Below are positions 30,470 through 35,652 of a DNA stretch of 35,652 nucleotides, in pieces. The first letter of the stretch is position 1. Each line of letters starts with the position of its first letter. The notes under the pieces are model-generated. The model made no database searches. It worked only from the letters and a program-made list of their open reading frames with translations, and had not been told where the DNA came from. The DNA comes from Actinomycetes bacterium. Its GTDB lineage: Bacteria > Actinomycetota > Thermoleophilia > Solirubrobacterales > Solirubrobacteraceae. Made by a program: the position numbers and the translations under genes. The DNA lies in NCBI GenBank assembly GCA_021792455.1, contig JAJYUP010000018.1, positions 1-35,652 on the forward strand. The letters run 5' to 3'.

Positions 30470-31432
30470 ATGAGCCTCGAGGATCCAGTGGTGATCACGT
30501 GTGCGATCTCCGGCGTGCTGGCGAACCGAGATCAGTGCAGGGCGATCCCATACACGCCAGAGGAGTACGGGCAGGAGGCACGCCGAGCGGTCGAAGAGGG
30601 CGCGAGCATGATCCACATCCACGCCCGAAGGCGAGACGGGACTCCAAGCTTCGAGGCAGAGGACTTCATCGCGATCACGCAGGCGATAAGGGATGCGGCG
30701 GGGGACGTGGTGATCAACTATTCGACAGGGACGATCGGCGTGCCTGTGCAGAAGCGGATCGAATACCTGGAGGCCGGCCGCCCCGAAGTCGCGGCGTTGA
30801 ACATGGGCTCGATGAACTACGCGAAGTACTCGAGCAGCAGGAAGGGCTTCGTCTTCGAGATGGTCTTCTCAAACCCCTTCTCCGAGATCGTGGAGCTGCT
30901 GGAGGCGATGCGGCGGCTGTCGATAAAGCCAGAGCACGAGTGCTTCGACCTCGGACACATAGGCAGCTTGGCGCCTCTGATCGACATGGGCGTCTTGGAT
31001 CCGCCCCTGCACGTCGACTGCATACTGGGGGTGACAGGGGGCGCCCCCCCAACCGCACGCAACCTGGCGGCGATGGTTGACAACATCCCAGGGGTGAGCA
31101 GCGGTTTCGGCGGCGAGGGCGGTGGTGGCGCCGGAGGGGGCGCGGCGGGGCGTGGCCACTCGCACTGGGCGGTGATCGGGATCTCCCGCCAGCAGTGGAC
31201 CCTGATCGCGGCGGCGCTGTCGCTTGGCGGCTCGATCCGCGCAGGGCTCGAGGACAACCTGTACCTGCCGAACGGCGAGATGGCGAGAAGCAATGGAGAG
31301 CTGATCGCGAAGGCGCGGCAGATGACAGAAGACGCGGGGCGAAGGCCAGCGACGGTGAGCGAGGCGAGAGCGCTGCTCAGGGTGCCGAGGCAGGAGGAGG
31401 AGGGTCGCGGGGCTGGCGTAGGCTTGCGGTGA
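30470..31432 (+). CDS. Beta-keto acid cleavage enzyme (BKACE, DUF849/KCE-like)
   Basis: 320 residues from ATG 30470, preceded by GGGGGGCGAGG. BKACE enzymes condense a beta-keto acid with acetyl-CoA to give acetoacetate and a new acyl-CoA; the first known member acts on 3-keto-5-aminohexanoate from lysine. Seen: VVITCAISGVLANRDQC, the zinc-binding HIHAR (His49, His51), VINYSTGTIG, NMGSMNYAKY, ECFDLGHIGSL and the C-terminal AGLEDNLYLPNGEMARSNGE. A glycine-rich insert of about 18 residues lies before HWAVIGISRQQ, longer than usual. The 3' end overlaps the MerR gene by one base. The substrate class cannot be assigned from these motifs by eye. Confidence 0.92.
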   Translation: MSLEDPVVITCAISGVLANRDQCRAIPYTPEEYGQEARRAVEEGASMIHIHARRRDGTPSFEAEDFIAITQAIRDAAGDVVINYSTGTIGVPVQKRIEYLEAGRPEVAALNMGSMNYAKYSSSRKGFVFEMVFSNPFSEIVELLEAMRRLSIKPEHECFDLGHIGSLAPLIDMGVLDPPLHVDCILGVTGGAPPTARNLAAMVDNIPGVSSGFGGEGGGGAGGGAAGRGHSHWAVIGISRQQWTLIAAALSLGGSIRAGLEDNLYLPNGEMARSNGELIAKARQMTEDAGRRPATVSEARALLRVPRQEEEGRGAGVGLR

Positions 31433-32217
31433 TGGTCGCAAGGCAAGCGGAAGGCAAGGGCGAGCAGGACGGCTTCCTGAAGATCTCGCAGCTCGCGGAG
31501 CGCTCAGGCGTGAGCGTCGGCACGATCAGGCACTACCTGCGCGAAGGCCTGCTCGGACCAGAGAGCGAGGTGAAGCGCACGAGCCGGAACATGGCCTACT
31601 ACCCGGCTGCGTTCGTCGATCGCGTGCTTCTGATAAAGCGCCTCCAACAGAAGCGGTTCATGCCGCTGCGCCTGATAGGGAGGCTGATCGCAGAGGACCC
31701 TGAGCGCGCGAGCGCGATGATCGAGCTGGAGGACAGGATCGTGCAGTCCGCGCTTGCGCGCCGCGAGGAGGGCACGGTCTCAGCAGGGGAGTTGAGAGAG
31801 CGGGTGGGGCTGCCAGCGAACGTGCTGGAGCGTCTCGAGCAGATCGGCATTCTGACCCCAAGCAGAGATGGCGCTGAGGTCCGCTACGAGGAGGACGACG
31901 TGGCGATCCTGCAGGCGATCTCCCGCTTCCGTGCGGGCGGCTTCGAAGAGAAGCTCGGTTTCACCGTCTACGACGTCCTTCGCTACCGCGAGGCCTTCGA
32001 GCCGCTGGTGAGAGAGGAGGCGCGCGCCCTGCTCGCGAAGCTGGCGGGTGAGGTGGAGGCGGAGCGCGCCTTGGAGATAATTGCATCAGGCGTCGAGCCT
32101 TTGCGCGAGCTGGTCGGCGCGATCCACTCAAAGCTGCTCCTCGCCGAGCTGGTGCGCCAGCGCGACGACCGAAGAAGGCGAGCGGACGCTGCCGAGGGGC
32201 GCGAGCGAGTATCCTGA
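31432..32217 (+). CDS. MerR-family regulator with two tandem MerR-type winged helices
   Basis: 261 residues from ATG 31432 (TGATG overlap with the BKACE stop). Seen: first DNA-binding domain about 15-85, KISQLAERSGVSVGTIRHYL, REGLLGPESEVKRTSRNMAYYP, FVDRVLLIKRLQQKRFMPL. A second, weaker MerR-like helix-turn-helix lies at about 115-180: TVSAGELRERVGLPANVLER, LEQIGILTPSRDGAEVRYEE, DDVAILQAISRFRAGGFEEK. A helical C-terminus follows. There are no effector cysteines of the metal-sensing type. Being inside the operon it probably controls the CoA-ester genes around it. MerR regulators of branched-chain acyl-CoA pathways (LiuR) are a loose precedent. Confidence 0.88.
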   Translation: MVARQAEGKGEQDGFLKISQLAERSGVSVGTIRHYLREGLLGPESEVKRTSRNMAYYPAAFVDRVLLIKRLQQKRFMPLRLIGRLIAEDPERASAMIELEDRIVQSALARREEGTVSAGELRERVGLPANVLERLEQIGILTPSRDGAEVRYEEDDVAILQAISRFRAGGFEEKLGFTVYDVLRYREAFEPLVREEARALLAKLAGEVEAERALEIIASGVEPLRELVGAIHSKLLLAELVRQRDDRRRRADAAEGRERVS

Positions 32218-32266
32218 AGCAGTTGACTGACTCGTCAATCGATATCCGCTGTGCGCTGCCCTCTGA

Positions 32267-32329
32267 ATCTGTGGTGTCGATCTCGAGATCTGTGGCGTCG
32301 ATCTCGAGATCCGTGGCGCCTTTCTCGAG
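32267..32329. repeat. 21-bp tandem repeat upstream of the nitrilase gene
   Basis: Three units (32267-32287, 32288-32308, 32309-32329) of the type atctgtggcgtcgatctcga plus g, with the third diverged. Each includes CTCGAG. They lie in the 160-base gap between the MerR and nitrilase genes. Confidence 0.85.
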
Positions 32330-32377
32330 CGAGGCCAAAGGTGTCCCTGCGCGCTGCGCGCTGAAGCGCGCACTGCG

Positions 32378-33220
32378 ATGAGAGCAGCCGCCCTACAGCT
32401 GAGCTCAGGGGCTGAGAAGGAGAGGAACCTCGCAACCGCGGAGCGCCTCGTGAGGGCGGCGGCTGATGATGGAGCGTGCCTGGTCCTGCTCCCAGAGAAG
32501 TGGCTGGCCCTCGGCGGCCCAGAGGTGCTGAGGCAGGCCGCGGAGCCGCTCGGCGGCGAGACGACCGAATGGGCGAGAAGCATCGCCGCCGAGCTCCACA
32601 TCGATCTGATCGCAGGCTCGATGACGGAGTTCGTGCAGGGAGAGGAGAAGCTCCGCAACACCTCGATCCACGTCGGGCCCGACGGCGAGGTGAAGGCGGT
32701 CTACCGCAAGATCCACATGTTCGACGTGGAGATCGAAGGCAGGGTCTACCGCGAGTCCGACCTCGAGCAGGCAGGGAGCGAGATCGTCCTGAGCGAGCTT
32801 TCCAATGGCGTGGCGGTCGGAATGTCCATCTGCTACGACCTGCGCTTCCCAGAGCTCTACAGGATTCTCGCGCTGCGCGGGGCGGAGGTGATCGTCGTGC
32901 CCGCCGCCTTCACGTTGCCGACTACCCGCGATCACTGGGAGGTTCTCCTGCGCGCGCGGGCGATCGAGGATGCGGTGTTCATCATCGCCGCAAACGAGGT
33001 CGGCGAGCATCCAGGCGGCCTTCGCTCAGGCGGCAGGTCGATGATCGTAGACCCATGGGGCGTCGTGCTTGCGCAGGCGGCAGACCGCGAGGGCTTCATC
33101 GTCGCGGACCTCGACCTGGCGCAGCTGCGATCGATCCGGGCAAGCCTGCCTGCGCTTGCGAATCGCGTGCAGAGCGCATACGACTGGCAGGCGTGCGATC
33201 TCTCGAAGGAGCGCGGATGA
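32378..33220 (+). CDS. Carbon-nitrogen hydrolase (nitrilase superfamily, Nit/omega-amidase-like)
   Basis: 280 residues. Hydrolyses a C-N bond, most often an amide. Seen: the Glu-Lys-Cys catalytic triad as Glu40 (LVLLPEKW), Lys111 (AVYRKIHMFDVE) and Cys152 (GMSICYDLRFPELYR). The late motifs LLRARAIEDAVFIIAANEVG and GRSMIVDPWGVVLAQA are also present. Length and motifs fit Nit2/omega-amidase and deaminated-glutathione-amidase-like proteins more than true nitrilases. Substrate unknown; as part of this operon it may deamidate a pathway intermediate or act in metabolite repair. The stop overlaps a small ORF ATG. Confidence 0.92.
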   Translation: MRAAALQLSSGAEKERNLATAERLVRAAADDGACLVLLPEKWLALGGPEVLRQAAEPLGGETTEWARSIAAELHIDLIAGSMTEFVQGEEKLRNTSIHVGPDGEVKAVYRKIHMFDVEIEGRVYRESDLEQAGSEIVLSELSNGVAVGMSICYDLRFPELYRILALRGAEVIVVPAAFTLPTTRDHWEVLLRARAIEDAVFIIAANEVGEHPGGLRSGGRSMIVDPWGVVLAQAADREGFIVADLDLAQLRSIRASLPALANRVQSAYDWQACDLSKERG

Positions 33221-33312
33221 GCGATACGAGGACGGTGTCCTGCGTGGGGGCGAGAGCAGGACAGCTGAGCTCGAGCGCGATGCGGGGGGCGAGTGAGGGG
33301 CGGCCTGCGTGA
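33217..33312 (+). CDS. Possible 31-residue small protein between nitrilase and TetR genes
   Basis: ATG 33217 overlaps the nitrilase stop in an ATGA and is preceded by GAAGGAG at about five bases. The frame runs 31 codons (MSDTRTVSCVGARAG... to ...SEGRPA), and its TGA shares a base with the TetR ATG (TGATG). Perfect coupling on both sides and a good ribosome-binding site support translation. No family is recognised; it may serve only to carry ribosomes to the next gene. Confidence 0.35.
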   Translation: MSDTRTVSCVGARAGQLSSSAMRGASEGRPA

Positions 33313-33926
33313 TGAGCGCGACGGCGGCCCCAGACCGGCGCAGGGCGATCCTCGACGCTGCGGTGCGCGTGTTCGCACGCCAGGGCTTTCACGCCTGCAG
33401 GGTCTCTGACATCGCCGATGAGGCGGGCGTCGCCTACGGGCTCGTCTACCACTACTTCGGCTCGAAGGACAGCGTCCTCGACACGTTGTTTCTCGAGCGG
33501 TGGGCCGTGATGCTCGAGATGATCGCGGAGATCGACGCAACGCACGCCTCGCCGCGAACGAAGCTCGAGCAGATCGCGTCCTTCATCATCGACAGCTACG
33601 ACCACGACCCTGATCTGATGAAGGTGATCATCGTGGAGGTGACGAGGGCGGCGAACTCGTTCGGGCAGACTCACCTGAGGCAGATAGAGGAGGCCTACAG
33701 GAGGATCGCCGCGATCGTCAGTCGCGCCCAGTCCGACGGGATCTTCAAGGCCGAGATCGACGCTGAGTTCGCCGCGCTCACCTTCTACGGGGCGATAGAG
33801 CAGGTGCTGACGGGGTGGATCTTCGATCTGCTGCCACGAGGGCAGGAGGAGCTCGCGAGGGCGAAGAAGCTGATCGTCGAGACGATCTGCGGCGGGCTGG
33901 AAAGGGAGGCGAGAGAGCGTGTCTGA
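33312..33926 (+). CDS. TetR-family transcriptional regulator (FadR-like)
   Basis: 204 residues from ATG 33312 (a GTG lies one codon earlier). Seen: N-terminal helix-turn-helix RRAILDAAVRVFARQGFHAC, VSDIADEAGVAYGLVYHYFG, SKDSVLDTLFLERW. A C-terminal ligand domain has MKVIIVEVTRAANSFGQTHL and FAALTFYGAIEQVLTGWIFD. This C-terminal pattern resembles acyl-CoA-responsive TetR proteins such as Bacillus FadR. That would fit control of the upstream crotonase-carboxylase-BKACE genes by an acyl-CoA (inference). It is the last gene of the operon. Confidence 0.9.
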   Translation: MSATAAPDRRRAILDAAVRVFARQGFHACRVSDIADEAGVAYGLVYHYFGSKDSVLDTLFLERWAVMLEMIAEIDATHASPRTKLEQIASFIIDSYDHDPDLMKVIIVEVTRAANSFGQTHLRQIEEAYRRIAAIVSRAQSDGIFKAEIDAEFAALTFYGAIEQVLTGWIFDLLPRGQEELARAKKLIVETICGGLEREARERV

Positions 33927-34053
33927 CGCAGGTGTGAGCAGCCCAACCGGTCGCTGCGCCGATGCGCTGCGACCTTCCTCACGCCCCGGCTGGGAGGCGG
34001 CTGCGAATGCGTCAGAGAAGTTGGACCGCGATCACCACTAGACTCTGGGCGCG

Positions 34054-34188
34054 ATGAGCAACGACCTGATGAAGCGTCTCGCCTGGTCCGGCCTGCTCGC
34101 GGGCGTCGGAGCGCTCGCGAGCGTCGTGACGCAGCGCGTCGCGACGATGATCTGGCGCAGGATCTTCGAAGAGGAGCCGCCAGAGTGA
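34054..34188 (+). CDS. Small membrane protein, 44 residues
   Basis: ATG 34054 to TGA 34188: starts MSNDLMKRLAWSGLLAGVGA and ends with an acidic EEEPPE. One hydrophobic helix (LAWSGLLAGVGALASVV) is followed by an amphipathic RVATMIWRRIF. The size and pattern recall the DUF4235-like small membrane proteins that accompany Holin-X genes in actinobacteria (weak). TAGACT nine bases before the ATG could be a -10 of a leaderless transcript. The stop overlaps the next GTG in a GTGA. First of four linked small genes. Confidence 0.65.
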   Translation: MSNDLMKRLAWSGLLAGVGALASVVTQRVATMIWRRIFEEEPPE

Positions 34189-34415
34189 GCGCCGAAGGCA
34201 GCAGGGGCGATGAGCGTGGCGGCGAGGGCTACGGCTTCGACAGACGCTCCGAGACGGCCTTTGGCGATCGACTCGAGGCAGGGAGCATGCAGGGCAACGC
34301 GAACAACGGCGACCCCTTCGCCCCTGCGAGCGCACCGAAGCCGGAGCTTGCGGTTGCGGCGGCGTTTGCGGGCGGGTTCCTGCTTGCGCTGGTGCTGCGT
34401 CGGATCAGGTCATGA
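34185..34415 (+). CDS. Small single-pass membrane protein, 76 residues
   Basis: GTG 34185 overlaps the preceding stop by 4 bases. The N-terminal 50 residues are polar and Gly/Asp/Arg-rich (disordered). The C-terminus has one membrane helix (PELAVAAAFAGGFLLALVLRR) ending in positive charges, so the N-terminus may be outside or the helix may act as a tail anchor. It resembles the membrane anchor of DUF3618-type proteins but shows no recognised domain. Coupling to its neighbours supports a real gene. Confidence 0.65.
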   Translation: MSAEGSRGDERGGEGYGFDRRSETAFGDRLEAGSMQGNANNGDPFAPASAPKPELAVAAAFAGGFLLALVLRRIRS

Positions 34416-34418
34416 GCG

Positions 34419-34931
34419 ATGCCGGCGACGAGCAACACGACTGAGGAGCGCAGCCACACGCTTGCGAGCGCGATCACAGAGGTGACGGAGCGCGCCTCGC
34501 TGCTTATCCGCGAAGAGATCGAGCTTGCGAAGGCGGAGATGTCCGAGAAGGCTTCGAAGCTCGCCCGCGGGGCGATCGTTGCCTCCGCCGCCGGCATCTT
34601 CGTGCTGAGCGCGCTGATCTTCATCCTGATCGGGTGCGCTTGGCTTCTGTACTGGGCGCTGCCGATAGGCGGCGACTTCACCTACTTCTACGGCTTCTTC
34701 GTGATGGCGGGGATCCTGCTGCTGCTCGGCGCAGTGGCAGGCCTGATCGCGCTGAGGGTGTTGAAAAGGGCCTCGCCGCCGACGCCGCAGCTCGCGATCG
34801 AGGAGGCTCGCAAGATCACGCAGACGATGAAGGCGCCAGAGGGACTCGAGGGCGCGACCGAAGAGCTCAGCCCAGTCCCCGATGAGCTGCTGGGCGGATC
34901 TCTGCGGCCAGTTGGGAGGATCGAGGCCTGA
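34419..34931 (+). CDS. Phage_holin_3_6 / actinobacterial Holin-X family membrane protein
   Basis: 170 residues. Seen: N-terminal amphipathic region SAITEVTERASLLIREEIEL, AKAEMSEKASKLARGA, characteristic of the family. Two membrane helices follow (about 50-75, AIVASAAGIFVLSALIFILIG, and about 85-112, FVMAGILLLLGAVAGLIALRV), then a polar C-terminus. Despite the name, chromosomal members are not phage lysis proteins; they are commonly found with DUF3618 proteins in actinobacteria, with unproven envelope or stress roles. The TGA overlaps the next ATG by one base. Confidence 0.88.
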   Translation: MPATSNTTEERSHTLASAITEVTERASLLIREEIELAKAEMSEKASKLARGAIVASAAGIFVLSALIFILIGCAWLLYWALPIGGDFTYFYGFFVMAGILLLLGAVAGLIALRVLKRASPPTPQLAIEEARKITQTMKAPEGLEGATEELSPVPDELLGGSLRPVGRIEA

Positions 34932-35164
34932 TGCGAGGCCGCTCGCCCGCAGAGATCCGGCAGTCGATGGAGGCAAACCGCGCGGAGCTCGCACTCTCGC
35001 TCGATCGCCTGAAGCATGAGGTCGCAGCGATCACCGACTGGCGATCACAGCTGGAGATCCACCGCAGGGAGGCGCTGATCGCCGCCGCCCTCGCAGGATT
35101 CATGATCGGCGGCGGAATGAGCGCGATCCTCGGCGGCAGACGCCGTCGCCGGCGTCACAGGTAG
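34931..35164 (+). CDS. DUF3618-family protein
   Basis: 77 residues. Seen: the family signature SPAEIRQSMEANRAELALSL then DRLKHEVAAITDW, a C-terminal membrane helix (LIAAALAGFMIGGGMSAILGG) and a basic end RRRRRRHR. Overlaps the Holin-X stop by one base (TGATG). DUF3618 and Holin-X are a common actinobacterial pair; function unknown. Confidence 0.88.
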   Translation: MRGRSPAEIRQSMEANRAELALSLDRLKHEVAAITDWRSQLEIHRREALIAAALAGFMIGGGMSAILGGRRRRRRHR

Positions 35165-35176
35165 CGGCCTCCTCCG

Positions 35177-35200
35177 AGGCGCCCCCTGAGAGCGGCGCCT
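35177..35200 (+). terminator. Possible terminator of the small-membrane-protein operon
   Basis: AGGCGCC / GGCGCCT, a 7-bp stem with a 10-base loop, 13 bases past the DUF3618 stop and before a convergent gene. No T-run. Confidence 0.4.
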
Positions 35201-35222
35201 GCGAGCGTGTGGTGGCCCCTCA

Positions 35223-35279
35223 GGCCCCTCAGCCTCTGTGTGGCCCCTCAGCCTCTGTGTGGCCCCTCAGCCTCTGTGT
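35223..35279. repeat. 19-bp tandem repeat over the 3' end of the fibronectin-like gene
   Basis: Three perfect units of ggcccctcagcctctgtgt (35223-35241, 35242-35260, 35261-35279) with a 7-base partial copy before them. The TGA of the minus-strand gene (35267-35269) lies in the unit nearest that gene. Confidence 0.9.
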
Positions 35280-35652
35280 CGCCGCTTGTGGGCGTGGGTC
35301 CTGCGCTTTGCGGCCGTGCGTGTCCTTGCCTGTGCAGAGGCGAAGGGCCCTGTGATTCCCGCGGGGCCTGTGGCTCGCACTCTGGCAAGCACGTGCGCTG
35401 GTGCGCTCGGCGAGGCGACTTGCGCGATCGTGAGGGAGCGTCGCTTGGAGGGCAGCGAGAAGAACAGCCTGCGCCCGTTCGAGCTGTCGATGAGCACCTG
35501 GTAGCCGGTTGCGCCGCGGACGGTCTGCCAGGTTACGGCTGCGCTCGTGCCTTTGAGCGTGATGCGGGCGCGTGGACGCGCAAGCTTCAGCGGCGGTGGG
35601 GTGAACCTCGGCCCTCGCACCGTTTCGCGCAGCAGCCCATACTGCTCGACGA
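35267..35652 (-). CDS. Fibronectin-III-like C-terminal part of a protein cut by the window edge
   Basis: The frame is open to base 35652, so only the last 127 residues are visible. Seen: a Pro-rich linker (RFTPPPLKLARP), a beta-rich segment with strands VTWQTVRGATGYQVLIDSSN, RRLFFSLPSKRRSLTIAQV and ARVRATGPAGITGPFA, the pattern of a fibronectin type III domain, and a strongly basic Arg/His/Lys tail (AKRRTHAHKRRHRG). Such domains are typical of extracellular actinobacterial proteins. The catalytic or binding part lies outside the window, so the function is not assignable. Confidence 0.7.
   Translation of the reverse strand, partial: VEQYGLLRETVRGPRFTPPPLKLARPRARITLKGTSAAVTWQTVRGATGYQVLIDSSNGRRLFFSLPSKRRSLTIAQVASPSAPAHVLARVRATGPAGITGPFASAQARTRTAAKRRTHAHKRRHRG

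Noticed and set aside
34419-34931. Prophage holin
   Set aside because: No lysin, terminase or structural phage gene nearby. The chromosomal Holin-X/DUF3618 pairing is usual for actinobacteria.
1-35652. tRNA, rRNA or insertion sequences
   Set aside because: No rRNA-like segments, cloverleaf-like sequences or transposase motifs were recognised on reading either strand; a covariance-model search was not possible here.

Overview
The window is strongly GC-rich and carries GC-ending codons, many GTG/TTG starts, leaderless-looking genes, a hemE-hemH-hemY heme block, an IdeR/MntR-type regulator, an RR-kinase-lipoprotein operon and a Holin-X/DUF3618 small-membrane-protein cluster. This points to an actinomycete (Actinomycetota), perhaps of the Thermoleophilia; the class is inference. 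It looks like chromosomal metabolic DNA. I see no rRNA, tRNA, transposase, phage module or CRISPR array.

Layout. 1-3.6 kb (minus): heme genes hemY (cut by the window edge), hemH and hemE, overlapping and translationally coupled. Facing away from them is a radical-SAM/SPASM protein of the AhbD-like group (3.86-4.95 kb). 5.1-9.5 kb (plus): a LysR regulator, a GGDEF protein with two leader hairpins, and a membrane histidine-kinase homologue that has lost its phospho-acceptor histidine. 9.6-10.7 kb (minus): a crotonase and a 70-residue biotin carrier protein, divergent from 10.9-14.1 kb (plus): glycerol kinase, a PlsC acyltransferase and a membrane protein in overlapping reading frames. 14.2-18.3 kb: a methyltransferase converging on a secreted alpha/beta hydrolase, then an SDR reductase and a secreted CAP-domain protein. 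18.6-19.8 kb: a long-form dCTP deaminase. 20.2-24.0 kb (plus): a small secreted protein, then response regulator, sensor kinase and beta-propeller lipoprotein, resembling MtrA-MtrB-LpqB in layout. 24.1-25.3 kb (minus): an acyl-CoA dehydrogenase. 25.5-27.6 kb (plus): an MntR-like repressor with an operator inside its promoter, overlapping an NRAMP Mn transporter. 27.9-33.9 kb (plus): crotonase, acyl-CoA carboxylase carboxyltransferase, BKACE beta-keto-acid cleavage enzyme, MerR regulator with a duplicated DNA-binding fold, nitrilase-family amidase and TetR regulator, probably a CoA-thioester catabolic operon. 34.0-35.2 kb (plus): four small membrane or stress-type proteins. The right edge cuts a minus-strand protein with a fibronectin-III-like C-terminus.

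A recurring oddity is the number of short tandem repeats (16 to 60 bp units, at least eleven loci). They lie at gene boundaries or in low-complexity parts of proteins. One of 16 bp, not a multiple of three, lies inside a coding region. Another of 50 bp duplicates the hemE start region and creates a small upstream ORF coupled to hemE.

The most promising leads are the degenerate histidine kinase, the BKACE/carboxylase operon with its two regulators, the AhbD-like protein beside an oxygen-dependent heme pathway, the MntR operator/leaderless promoter, and the tandem-repeat population.
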